In this document: positions 48,029 to 60,486 of the stretch, piece after piece
Layout: each line of letters starts with the position of its first letter
Numbering within the stretch: the first letter of the stretch is position 1
NCBI GenBank assembly: GCA_018873245.2
Contig: JAEMBT020000001.1
Span: 5,692,220 to 5,756,219 of the forward strand
DNA length: 64,000 nucleotides
Direction of reading: 5' to 3'
Origin: Archegozetes longisetosus
Taxonomy: Eukaryota; Arthropoda; Arachnida; Sarcoptiformes; Trhypochthoniidae
The notes under the pieces: generated by a model
Databases searched by the model: none
Seen by the model: only the letters and a program-made list of their open reading frames with translations
Told to the model about the DNA's origin: nothing
Made by a program: the position numbers and the translations under genes

Positions 48029-50620
48029 CCTCCTATACTAGTGATATATGTAATAAAAAGTTTTACGCAATAGTACAGAACTTTGTTCTGTACTATTCCC
48101 TAAATCAATGACCTAATGCATTAGAGTTTTGAAAATTGTAAAAGTCTGATATATATATATAAGTTTTATATTAGAAAGTTTTGTAAGATCTCAGGAGTGT
48201 CCGACACAATTTCTAACATTAATATTTGTGATAATTGTATTTTGTGTAATGTTCATTGATTAATTAAATTTTTTATTTAATTTTATTAATTGTACAAATA
48301 TCGAGAGTTTACTGTGTTAAGTAGCTAACAGCGTAATAGACGCATCCCAAGTAAAAACCTCACAAAGACGTCACATGTGGCTCATAAATACTAGTCTTCG
48401 CCCCCGAGAGTAGATCGCATGTAACACTAGTATATAAATTTTTTTAATGATTCCGAAATAAAGCTTAGAGTCAATTTTAGTTGAATCGAGTTTATTACTC
48501 TAATTTTCATACCTTTGAATGCTAGTGTATTTCCATTACTACGATATATAATCTGTTTGTCGTCATCGCTCATAATTGAATAAACAAGAAATAAATCATT
48601 AAAATAATAACTAAAAAATATTCATGTCAAATCAAATGACTCAAACTTTGCCTCACTTTTCAAATAACCTTTATTTCCTGTCACACCACATAAGAAATTG
48701 ACTTTTTTCATAGAAACAAATATTTTTTCAATTAATTTATTTAGAATCGAAATTAAAATTATTTTAAGTGTTAGCAGATACTGTCAAATCGAGTCTTTGT
48801 TTCTATTTGAAGACGAGAACAAGATATAAAAATTTGATTTAAGTGGTAATGCTGACGGCAATCAGCGATAACTATCTGTGCTGTCCACAAGTGATACTAT
48901 TCCTTGATATTCTTGTAAATCATTGGGTTCAGTAAAACAGTAGAATTTTCAGTGGATATTTCGGAAAAAGAAAATTTCTCGATTCTTAACGAGAAAATGT
49001 CTCGAAAATGTTTCCAGAATAATTATTCCTTTAACATTATTTCAGAGTCTTCATGGTTATTAGAAATTAATAGAAGTTTACACTAAAGAAGTGCTCTTTA
49101 ATCACAGATTAACAAATTTAGTGGTTCAATCCCAAGAGTACTTCCAGCGACCGACTTTTATTTCATAAGTTATTCATACGGTGACATAATTAAAACTCGA
49201 TATCTTTAATACTGAATGACGTTATCATGAAATAAAGTTATTAGTATTAGAAACTCAGCTGTTTTATTGCTATTAATACTTTTATAAATACAGAATTTTT
49301 TTCAATAAAGTAAAATATAATTTACATTGAAATTTCATAAATAACGTTAATATTATGTCTCTCACAGGTTTTATTGAAATATTTTTCTACCTAAAGTTGA
49401 TCAGCTCTTATCATTAAATCATTGACTGAACATAAATAAAATAATAGAAAAACATAACACCATTTTCATATTTTTTCACATAACTTCGAGCTATTTCAGT
49501 CATAATATTCATATAACTTTATTTGAAAAAAGTTAAAATACGATCAAAATTTGATTAAAGCTTTAAACGTAAATGGCATTGAATATAAAAATTAATTTCG
49601 ATCCTTCATAAGTAATAGCACCAGAATTATTAGTCACTTTTGCAGGAACTCATTTATACCACAGAACAGAGCAGATCGGTCAAAAGGAACAGATTTCGTA
49701 ACCCATTATTGATTGCTATAACGAATTCGATATATTTGTTCAGTGTAACATTTCACTACTATTATCAGAAGAAAATACAGAATATCTCATAATTCTTTAT
49801 TTTTCATACTTTATTAAATGATTAATATACTTTTCAGGTAAAAAAGGATCACAATATGTCGAAAATAAATATCAGCTTTCGTTATCAGTCGTGAGTCAAG
49901 CGTCGCTTTTTATTCACAAAACTCGAACTAATAAATGAACGACAGTTATCTGCATAAAACTATTTAATTTGTCAGCTGTCCCTAATTTTTGATCTGTACG
50001 CATTAGGGATTAAAGAAAAACTATTTGGAGTGTATTGTATATTCATTTTGAGAGACTTCACATCAAAATAAGATGACTTTGAAGTTTAGAAAAACATATA
50101 ACTTTAAAATAAATTAACAAATAGTAAAACCAACTGAATCAAAGAATGAATTTTAGAGATTAGTAGAGGTCTGAATAAGGTTTTGATACTATGATCGATA
50201 AGTTGACTTAAAGACAAAGACTAAGGACAGCACAATTAAATTGAAATTTGTTTTATCGAATAAGTGTAAACTTTATCCTAATAAACATCAAAATACTTGA
50301 TCGAATTGTCAAATATATACTAATATTAAAACTGAATGTCAAGTATTCAACTATTTCATTGAATATCTTTTACAAATGAGGCAAATATTGTGCAAAACTT
50401 AATCAAAGGGTTTTTGAGCATTTTAGGTTTAAATCTGTATTAAGAGAAGGTTAAAACTAACATTAAAACCTTAAATGACAATCGCGGAAAATACAAAATT
50501 AGTTCGTGAATCATTAATATAATTGATTATTTTTTCCTCAGTTTGATTGCTTTGAAAATTTAGATAAAGCTCATAATTTATTAAACACAGTGTAAAATAA
50601 TTTGATATAAATAGTGATAG
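48029..50620. other. AT-rich intergenic DNA
   Basis: There is a small hairpin at about 48075-48105 (ATAGTACAGAACTTTGTTCTGTACTAT). No gene, RNA or transposon end is supported. This is the longest featureless stretch of the window. Confidence 0.45.
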
Positions 50621-50630
50621 GCATCAGCTC

Positions 50631-50712
50631 AGTTACCCTGAGCTTGAACTGAGCTGTGAGCTGAGTTGAGCTGAGAGCTGAGCTGAGCTGATTTGAGCTG
50701 GGCTGAGCTATG
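50631..50712. repeat. degenerate (GAGCT)n-type minisatellite
   Basis: Repeated GAGCT and CTGAGCTGAGCTG units with variants over about 80 bp, just upstream of duplication unit B. Confidence 0.8.
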
Positions 50713-51330
50713 AACTGGACTGATCTAATCTAATTGATAAGTTCAAATTTTTCGCGAAAATTTTCAATACTTACTAGAAATACTGGAAATTTGTTACAAA
50801 GTAAGAAATTTTAGTCAAAGAGTTTTAAATGGTCTAGATTTCAATATCTTGTTATCTAACATTATCAAATAATTTATAGAATCTTTCATTCAAATTAATG
50901 GTCTTATAAATGTTACTTTAAGCTTGATGTTTTCTGGAAATTCATGTCGAAATAATGACTAAGTTTGTAGTGAATAGAAGTATTGTTTTTAAACTTGGAT
51001 TAACATATTTACTTTGTTTGAATCTAGAAATAAGTAATGTCTCCTCATTTATTAAATAATCGAATTGTAATTATTAATAAAAACTGGAATACAGTTTTAA
51101 ATTTAAAATATGTTTTTGACTCACATGAGATCAATAATAAAAATAATAATCGTAATGCGTTTCATCTGAAAATTTCTCATTTTAGTCAATATTTATTATA
51201 AGGAAAGCTCATGTGAATGAGAGTTCTATCCCAGAAAGCTATAATACATATTGACATTTAATAAATATTTCAACGATATTAATACACACATAATGAATAT
51301 TTGTTTCTGTGCTAGAGACTTAAGTTCATA

Positions 51331-51332
<2 letters not shown>

Positions 51333-51387
<55 letters not shown>
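51333..51387. repeat. (CT)n microsatellite
   Basis: About 27 CT units. The homologous position in unit A (about 32088-32106) has only a short pyrimidine-rich stretch, so the array expanded after the duplication. Confidence 0.95.
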
Positions 51388-51392
<5 letters not shown>

Positions 51393-53651
51393 CGCTTTAT
51401 AATACCTTGGAAATCTCTGGCTGAGTAGTCTAGTCGTACAAACTTGTCATCGACATATTATTTAGATTTCTTTATCTTAAATATTCATTCGTTTTAATAC
51501 CAAGTGTTAGGCAAAAGTTAGAAAATACAACAGTAACTTTATTCTATTAAGTTCATAGTTTTCTGTGTCTGTCTCTGTCCCCTTTCTCTACTCTTCTCTC
51601 CCCTTTCCCTTCGGCGGCTTTGAAATCTCTGGCGAAGTAAGTTTAGTGATACGAACTTATTGTTGACGTACAAGTTCTTTATCCTATAACTTTCATTTAT
51701 TCGTTCATTTTAATTAAAAATAACGATAATTCAAACTAGATAATTATTCTATAAAATTGTTCGCTACAGGATTAGTCATTAAATTTTATGGTTTAATTGA
51801 GAACGGAGTCTATTTTTTCGCTTTATAGTTTCATTTTGTAATACTATCTAACTAATGTTCTTATTTACTGAAAAAATTGGATCACTTGACATTCATAGCT
51901 TTGATGATAAAAAGTAATTAATATTGAAAGACTTACGCGATTTTAGACCTTATTTAAACTAAAATATGATGAACAAAGTTTTGCATGAAAGTTGATAATT
52001 ATTCACATTATATACCGTCTAAACTTTGTGAATGCATCTTTCAATTGACTTTAAAAAAATTAAAAATTTAGAATAATTTATGGACTAAAACATCTATTTT
52101 AAAAGTTCGTGAACATTAAATTAAATTTTATTTTTTAATATATAATATAATGAGAGAATTTGAGAGTATAATTTTCAAAATGACTCCGATAAGAATAGGG
52201 TGTTCGTAGAATACTTAAAGCCTTGATTCAGCTGCAATTTTATCCCTGTATCAATGTTAATGTTTTGCATTTAGGGATTTGTCTGAGTATTTAATATTTC
52301 CTTATATCTATATTCAATCCGAAGCAGCAGAAAATAGAGTTTAAAATAGTTTGACACCATCCCAAGACCAAAGATAGAACTCAACAATGAAAGGGAAAAA
52401 ATTATATTCATTCGCTAAACCTTCATCTAATCGAATCACCAATTATGAATCAAATCATCTTTATAGAATCGGTCTATCTCTATTCAAAACTGATTCTGTC
52501 AAAAGAAAAAAATCTATAATCCAATATTGGTTTCTATCATACTTTCGTCATATTCTTCTCGATACTTGGTTTCAATTCTATGAACATTACCGGAAAATTC
52601 TTATTTAATAGAAACTGGTGATTAAGGCTCTATTGTGAATGGAAGATTCCATATAAATCTAGCTACCATTAAGTTTATGTTTTTGGGCTTAATAAGTCAA
52701 TTACTTCATTACCTCATCTATAGAAATAATATTGTACCATCATATCTGAAAATTTTGAAATGATTTCGGATCTTGTTTCAACTCAAAGCCTTAGTTTTAC
52801 AGAAAAAGATATACAACGATTGGTTAAACGATCAAAGTTTCTATTTGAACTTGCACATATTATGATCAAAACAGTAACAACATTTGCATTCTTTGTATAT
52901 GCTATCGCATTGGGCATCAACTCTACCCTAAAAAATTGATTCTTTATGTTATACCATGGAGTTTATTCTTCGCAATTGGTATTTATTATGCGATTAACTT
53001 TCAAATCTATCAAATGATTTACTTTCAGATTATTTGTACTTATTTGAGACAACTCGAATTAGGTAACAAAGGAATTAAAGAAATGTTCAAACTAGACACA
53101 GATTTAACTCTAGAAATTCGCAAACCATTATTGAGAATTTGATTACAATTTATGCTGAGGTCAAAGAATTCAACGATAATTATTGGTCTATATATTTATT
53201 TTGTGTCGTCCTATTAATGGGAATAACTATAAATTTTGTTTTTTACAGTGCAGCTTTCGAACAAATGGTTTTGGCCATGAGATCAATTCTAATATATTGT
53301 ATATTCATTTGTTTTTAATCATATTATTTCTTATCAGTTCTTGTGAATCAGTAACCTATGAGGCAAATAAATCATATAAGTTATTGCATAACCTTATGGT
53401 TTTAAGTTTGGACTCAAATATTGACCACTAAACTAGTAAAGGTATTTAGAAGAAGTTTAGAGTTATCAAATTTTAACCGATAAATTGTAATAGATATGCA
53501 TTTATTAATATTATTTTGTTTGAAAACCTCACAGTTACTGTCTTTAATTGAATCAATTAGTCAGGAAAGAGTCGAATTCTATTGTTGGAAACTATTTATG
53601 TCTGATTATTTCCATTTCTATGAAGTTAGCTTCTCACAGTTTAAGTTTGAT

Positions 53652-54954
53652 AATATATTAGGTCGAGGAAAAAGTTTTGTCATAAATCTAACGAGGGAAG
53701 TTCGGGACTATGTAATAACCGATTTTGAAAATATCTGTATGGCATAAATAACATGTCGTATGATGTTCGAAATGACATATAAAAGGCTGACCGCTAGACA
53801 CTCACAAGTTATGACCACTCAAAAAGTGATTTTCTATGGCTTATTACTATTGATTCCTATGTATTTTGCCTATGAAATAAGTACTCTAACTCAGTCAAAT
53901 TACTCAATGGATGGCAACGATACTGCTAATAAGGAAAAATTTCAAATAATCTTGAACAAAAAAGGATAATCTGAACTTTCATATTTAAAAGTAAGTTTCT
54001 ATATGTCAATAGTTCCAAATTTTCGTATTTGTCATATCTCTTAACAAATTTCTTTAGAAATCCACTGAATTTAAAAGACATGATAGATACGAAAAAATTA
54101 GATCGATATATAGAAAATTACTTTTAGATATATATGAAATTTCAGATTATCTTTTTGTTCAAGATTATTTGAAATTTTTCCTTATTAACAGTATCATTGC
54201 CATCCATTGAGTAATTTGACTGAGTTAGAGTACTTATTTCATAGGCAAAATACATAGGAGTCAATAGTAATAAGCCATAGAAAATCACTTTTTGAATGGT
54301 CATAACTTGTGAGTGTCTAGCGGTCAGCCTTTTTATATGTCATTTCGAACATCATACGACATGTTATTTATGCCATAAAATTATTTTCGAAATCGGTTAT
54401 TACATAGCCCCGAGCTCCCTCGTAAGCGTAATTTTTCGATCTAATTTTTGACACTTTATCTATTGTTAACAAATCTTTTCAAATTATAAACTTCAAACAC
54501 AGGTATTGAACTCTAATTTAATGAACTAAAGAGCAATTTCAAATTACTCCTGGTGATTCCTAGACATGTCTTCAAACAAAGAGAACACCCGCCACTGTTT
54601 GCTCTATGATTTTGACCTCAAGAAAACCGTAGCCGAAGCTCACGAAAACATCACTCGTGCATATTCAGAAACGATGAGTCTCTATGCTTCTGGATATGCA
54701 CGAGTGATGTTTTCGTGAGCTTCGGCTACGGTTTTCTTGAGGTCAAAATCATAGAGCAAACAGTGGCGGGTGTTCTCTTTGTTTGAAGACATGTCTAGGA
54801 ATCACCAAATTGCTCTTTAGTTCATTAAATTAGAGTTCAATACCTGTGTTTGAAGTTTATAATTTGAAAAGATTTGTTAACAATAGATAAAGTGTCAAAA
54901 ATTAGATCGAAAAATTACGCTTAGATTTCTGAAAAAACTTTTTCTTCGACTTAA
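53652..54954. mobile_element. palindromic mariner-like element inside receptor B
   Basis: Ends ATTAGGTCGAGGAAAAAGTT and its near complement (AACTTTTTCTTCGACTTAAT) resemble mariner termini. Arms about 53690-53985 and 54140-54430 match inverted (AACATGTCGTATGATGTTCG and complement). A second palindrome, 54436-54925, is nested on the right side. Plus frames at 53496-53747 and 53760-53969 run into or lie in arm sequence and I do not call them genes. Confidence 0.78.
54436..54925. repeat. near-perfect palindrome nested in the receptor-B insertion
   Basis: Arms of about 230 bp, 54440-54660 and 54700-54925, match inverted with essentially one short difference (a TTTCAAATTACTCCTGG stretch on the left only). 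The loop is about 40 bp near 54660-54700. The core (CACGAAAACATCACTCGTGC with AAACCGTAGCCGAAGC) is GC-richer than its surroundings. No gene. Confidence 0.85.
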
Positions 54955-55886
54955 TATTTATTTATTTATTAGATTTTCTATATATTGTAAGCCTAATGGC
55001 AGTCTATTTTCTAAAAACTGTCTAGTTGTCAATTTGAGTCAACTCTAGTCAATAATTATGAAAAATCAAAATCTATCTGTTTATTTATTAATACTTATTG
55101 AACTTCATCTTATAACAATAATCTATTTATCGATTGACTTTCAAGCTTTTCACTTACCTTATTGTAACTTTAGCTGAAGTTAATCAATTTTATAGCTTTT
55201 GATTTAACTTCATGTTTCGTTTAAAACTCCTATAGATCAAGAATTTAAATAAAGAATATTATAATGGCATATATTGGTGTTAGTATATGGTAATTATAGT
55301 AGTTATTTAGAATAAGGCTCAAAAATATAGTGAAGACTAATGAGAGATTAAAAGTATTTGTAAAAGCACTAGATTTGTGACCAATTTCTAACTATTTATT
55401 TTTTCATATGCCATATACTTGTAATTAAGAATATGTTTGCTTTCTAAAATCTTAATCGAAATAAATATATCTTATTAATACACAAAAATGCTTACTTAAT
55501 TACATTACTGACTATTGAACAAACTTCAGTAAAACCGATTAAGGAACTTTTAAATAAAATTATTTTCCTATACTGTCACACTTTGGAAATCTTTAGGGAA
55601 AATTTTCATATTATCAAAAAATCTAAAATTTTGAAATATATTTAGAATTGTATTCAATAATTTCAGGAAACTTGAACGCGTATTCATCTTATTCAACGAC
55701 AAGCTTAAGTGACAGGATAACATTCAGCTTTCTAAAAATTATAGGAAATAATGAATATTTAAAGTTTTTCCTCAACAAATAAGTTTACTAAAATAGCAAA
55801 TTGTTTGGAAGAAATTGTGTTGCAAAATCATTATTTCATACGTAGCATGACTCAAACAATGATTGATTTGTTCACAAAACAAAGTA

Positions 55887-56305
55887 CATGGCTGTTTTTA
55901 AATAACTGGACAGGTGCTCCTCCTACTATTAGTCAATTAGTCAATAATAGGTTAATAGTATTGACGTTTTATATATATATATATTGTACAGGGTGTACTT
56001 AAAAAAGGGAATGAGTATTCTGACTAATAAAATTAAGATAAATATAAAACTTCTGTTTTGGTAAATAAAATAATGATAAATTTTAATCTTTTGTTTAATA
56101 AATTGAGGATTAAACAAAGGAATAAAACAAAAATATGCACATCTGTAATTATGCACACCTCTAGTAAAGTAATAAAAAGGGTATAAATTTAGTCGTAAAA
56201 TTTTTATATCTTAAAAGATCGCCCAGTATTCAATGAATATATATAAGGAATGAGTTCAGCCAATCATACCGTTCTCGTACGTCCAGGTATATAAAAACAG
56301 CCCTA
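55887..56305. mobile_element. TIR element inserted 5' of FAR2
   Basis: The left GGCTGTTTTTAAATAACTGG and right CCAGGTATATAAAAACAGCC are inverted, and TA flanks both sides (55885-55886 and 56306-56307). FAR1's 5' region has the empty site (AAAGTACTGTTTTC at about 40418). It lies about 230 bp before the FAR2 ATG, so it could have disturbed the promoter. Confidence 0.82.
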
Positions 56306-56534
56306 TACTGTTTTCTCTAAGGTTTTAGCTTTTTATTAAAGAAAGTTCATTTGATTTGTGTCTGAGAAAGAGTATTCCACACCAATTTTAGACTCATTCT
56401 ATCAGAATATTTTTCTTAACTATATAAAGTAATACTTCAAAGTCTTCGTTTCAAGAAATTGTAGTTTTATTGAAATAATATTAAATTGCTAATATTGTTT
56501 TAAAATTTCACTAAAAGCTTCAATAATATAAAAA

Positions 56535-58656
56535 ATGTCGAACAAGTCAAGTATTAATGAATCATTTAAAGGTAAATCGGTTTTGATAACTGGAGCAACG
56601 GGCTTGGTTGGGAAAATGATCTTGTATAAAATTGTTCATTCTGTCAAAAGTGTCACAAATATTTATATAATAATAAGAAGTAAAAAAGGAAAATCTGTTA
56701 GTGAGCGATTTAGTGAAATTATTAGTAGAAGCTATGATCTGTTCAAGAGTATTGAAAACGAATATTTGATAAAAATAGTCCCGATTGAAGGTGATGTAAC
56801 GGCAGATGGTTTAGGTCTGAACGAAACTGACAAAAATCGAATTATTAATGATGTTTCGATTGTATTTCATGCTGCGGCTGATGTCAAACTTTCACACAAA
56901 CCTTAAGTATTCGATTAGAATTTAATTCTCTTTTAAAAAGTGATATTTATTAATATTTTTGAAATTTAGGAAGCAATTGATAACTAATGTCGTTGGGACT
57001 AAACATGTTATCGAATTATGTCGAGAATTGAAGAAATTGGATGTTTACGTTCATATTTCAACTGCTTATTCAAACCCTTTGGAGATGGTAACTGAAGAAA
57101 AGGTTTATATGAGGACTGCTCACGCATTAGATATTTTGGATCACATTAAGTACTAACTAAAGTTCTATATAATTCTCTGAATAATCAATATTTATTTCGA
57201 TTCTAAAGCGACCCAGAATTCAATTTTAATGATAAAGAATTGATTGGAGACTTTCCAAATACTTACACATTTACTAAGAATTTAGCAGAAAATTTGGTTA
57301 AACGTGAATACGAGAAAGGAACACTCCCAACAACTATTGTGAGACCTGGTATAGTATCATCGAGTATAAGAGAACCATTTTGTGGTTGGTTTGACTCAAT
57401 GACTAGTATTTATGGTGGATTAGCGCTGATGGCTTCAGGTTTAGCTCGAATTACAACAGCAAATCTGACGTAACAGCAGATGGAATACCTGTTGATATAG
57501 TGGCAAATACTTGCATCGCTGCTGTTTGGAACGCGATGAATAAATAGTATATTAATTATTTTTCCCTCAATAACTTTTTTAGCCTTCAGAAGGAATAGGG
57601 CATTATTGTAGATCACAATCTTCAATAGTTCTTTATAAGTTAAAGTTTATCCTAACTGGGTCTTATCTTTATTATTTATCTTTAACTGAACTCTGATACT
57701 AGTGTGATTTACAACAATTAATGCCTCTTACCGTCCAAAGTACTACTTTCTACTCGAATTTTCAAATTTTTCATTAGTAAATCAGAACTTCATGTCTATA
57801 ACTGCAACTCTTCATGTTTGAGGGCACCAGTTTATCGACAGAGTAATGAGTGGATACAGGATATAATTGAAGAATACCCGATTTGGAACACAGTTAGACC
57901 TACCAGTATTCTAAAGTCGACTTGGATTCCCATCTTTTTGATACAATTCTTTTCTGAGCTTTGTTTCGCCTATTTTCTCGACTTTCTTCTTCTACTAACC
58001 GGACAAAAGAGAATGTATGAATTTTTTTCTAAGATTTTTGATTAATATTTAATTTTTTAAAGTGCTGTGCGATATATAAAAACATATCAGAGTTTAATGA
58101 AGAACAGCAAGTGCTTTGTATCTCGTCAGTGGTATTACACTAACAATAATTTTGGCAAACTATCTGAAGAACTGATTGGAATCGATAAAAATACGTTTGA
58201 TTGTGATGTTCGTAGAATTGATTGGATTAAGTATTTCACAGAAGCGTATTTTAGATTCAGAAAATTACTAATGAAAGAAACTGATGAACATGTCTATAGA
58301 GCTCAGAAACGTTATAAACTGTAAGCTTTCATTGATTGAAAAGTATATGAAACCAGATTTATTTCTTTTACAGTCTGAAAACTGGTTACACAATTATTAA
58401 ACATTTGTTAATGTACTTATTACTGAGTTTATTGCTCTCTTACACACCACTGGATTCAATGATAATCAGTTTATTAAGTTCTGTTGGTTTTTATTCGATT
58501 GAGTGGAATTTAAGAGAAATTAGTTTTTATCTATTGATAATATCTGCTCTTATCAATATTGTTCTTCATTTTATCCCTAATAAGACTTGTGACCCGCGAA
58601 TGATTGCAGCACGTGCTTATGCCCAACAATATTTAGCTAAAGTTAATTCAAAATAA
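56535..58656 (+). pseudogene. fatty acyl-CoA reductase copy 2 (FAR2), two frameshifts
   Basis: The six-exon layout equals FAR1: 56535-56906, 56970-57149, 57209-57546, 57778-58014, 58063-58320 and 58374-58656. GATGLVG and YTFTK are conserved. Exon 1 has one extra base near 56890 (GTCAAACTTTCACAC versus GTCACATTTGACAC), and exon 3 has lost one base near 57464 (AAATCTGACG versus AAATCTTGACA). Exons 4-6 stay open, and the C-terminus is longer than in FAR1 (QQYLAKVNSK). Neither lesion is in a long homopolymer, so genuine decay is more likely than base-calling error. A recent pseudogene; biochemically the family is as for FAR1. Confidence 0.88.
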
Positions 58657-58793
58657 TTTTAAACATCTGTTAACATTTGTCAAACTTTTTAATATAAAAT
58701 TCTACTGTATTTTATAAACAATTCGACAAGCTTTATAGAGCTTTATTGAACTCTAAAATTTTTGTGTTAATTGAAGAATTTGAGGCAAATATC

Positions 58794-59216
58794 TTAGGCT
58801 AACACAAAAATTAGTGTCCAGTTTTTGTCAATTTTTTATCAGTATTTTTTGATAAAATTCCAGCTTTAATTGAAAAATGTCTGGCTACACAGCTTTTAGA
58901 CCAGAAGTACTTAAAGCTAATCCTTACTTTGATCTTGAAGTTGACCTAAGATCATACCCTTTAAGCACATAACTGTTTAAAGTAAATATAGCTTAGGATA
59001 TTTGCTTTAAAATTTTAAATTATGTTTACTTTAAACAGTTATGTGCTTAAAGGGTATGATCTTAGGTCAACTTCAAGATCAAAGCAAAGATTAGCAGTCC
59101 TTCTGGTCTAAAAACGCTGTAGCTAGACCGACCAGACTTTATTCACTAAAACTGGAATTTTATTAAAGAATAGTGATAAAAAATTAAAAAAGACTGGACA
59201 CTAATTTTTCCACCTA
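58794..59216. mobile_element. palindromic MITE, ~195-bp arms
   Basis: The ends read AACACAAAAATTAGTGTCCA and the complement CTGGACACTAATTTTTCCACC. The arms meet around 58990-59020, with the inner TAAGCACATAACTGTTTAAA and complement perfect. No gene; no secure target duplication. Confidence 0.85.
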
Positions 59217-60486
59217 TTTTATTTAGAATAATCATTGATTACATTTACGAATGTTTTAATTAGAATTTTGATTAGATTTGACTGATTTTAGTTTTCATTA
59301 ATTAATTTTTAAGATTTGAATTCAATACAATCTATAATAAAGTTATTTTTAATACAAATTTTGGCCTAACTAAATCAAAACTCATTGAATGAAATCAAAA
59401 TCACTGTTCAGATGATACTTACCTAAAAATCTCCATTTGAATCAACTGCTAATCGTTAGACACGAATTGACTCAATCGATAAACAGTTTATTCATTAGTT
59501 TAGAATTAATTTTATTTTGGATTCAAAAAATGTATCTGAGATTTAATTCATTTTAATGAATAAGTATTTTATTATTTGATTTGAGAGACAGTTGATGGAA
59601 ATCAGAGATAATTAGACGAAAGACAAATATATATAGTATTAATGGATTTATTTGATAAATGACTGAAGGAATCAATTATAAATCCGACGCGTCGCCTGAA
59701 CACTAAAAGGTTCTGAATGCAAAAATTATACTTATGAGAAAATCCACTTTGAAGTTCAATGTTTTATACACGAAATGAGATGAAGAATAATTCTCTAAAA
59801 TATGTTACCAAGGAATATATGTGAGATGCTCACATTTCACTGTTGATTTGGGTCCTATTCTGTTTCTATCATGGATAACTGAGAGCTGATTGTTGCATTT
59901 AGAACTTTATTATACTCAAATTAAATCTAGAACTGAGTGCTATCAGATTCTAAGTTACTGATAATTGATAAATAACTAAATCGGATCAAATTTTTATCTA
60001 CCAAATTTTAAAAGGAAATTAGAAAATGAAGTTCGAAAATTTTAAGAATATTTTGACATAATTCCGTCAGATGTTTTAAAGTAAAAATTCGACTTGACTA
60101 CTTTTATATTGCAAATTTTCAGATACATCATTAAGAAATTATTTGAATCACTGAAAATCTATTTTTATAATAATGTATTTGACAATAGTCTATTAAAGAA
60201 TCGAATTTATCTATATAGAAGGAACTGAATCAAACATTAATAAAAATATAATGAAATTCTACAACACTTTAAAGTAAATTACTCAATTACCTGACATATT
60301 AAGGCCGGCCTTAATATCCCGATTTTAAAGTTTTTCAATACAAATGTTGCGTATGTTCTATTAATAAAATTTTCAAATCTCATTGAAAAATGACGCACAT
60401 ATTCTATCTAAAAATTTTACTGTTCTCGCTTAAAGAAATGCATACATCTAATTTTTATTAAGTTATAACGTATGTTTTATGGGTTT
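59217..60486. other. AT-rich DNA with one perfect 22-bp palindrome
   Basis: No gene supported. At 60296-60317 lies a perfect palindrome with an AAGGCCGGCCTT core, conspicuous for its GC content in this AT-rich stretch. Confidence 0.45.

Larger units (their letters stand above)
52387..55000 (+). pseudogene. gustatory-receptor-like copy B, broken by stops and an insertion
   Basis: ATG 52387 opens MKGKKLYSFAKPSSNRITNY and YRIGLSLFKTDSVKRKK, as in receptor A. The frame then ends at TAA 52606-52608; collinear pieces continue in other frames: an in-frame TAA in the ETGD-GSIVNGRFHI stretch near 52625, breaks near 52750, 52935 and 53100, and VLLMGITINFVFY-like sequence to about 53430. The last exon (LLSLIESISQERVEFYCWKL onward) is cut at about 53652 by a 1.3-kb palindromic element. 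Receptor A keeps the uninterrupted site. Non-functional. Confidence 0.88.
50866..55300. repeat. segmental duplication unit B, receptor block
   Basis: Same-strand counterpart of 30246-34560, followed at 55440-58760 by the FAR block. B lacks the mariner of unit A but has a CT microsatellite, a local tandem duplication (about 51325-51500 and 51545-51720, both with GAAATCTCTGGC) and a palindromic element inside the receptor's last exon. Confidence 0.85.

Noticed and set aside
48075-48105. Rho-independent terminator-like hairpin
   Set aside because: Eukaryotic sequence; just a small AT-rich inverted repeat.
53760-53969. 69-residue open frame with a hydrophobic segment
   Set aside because: Lies in the arm of a palindromic element whose inverted copy follows; no homology recognised.
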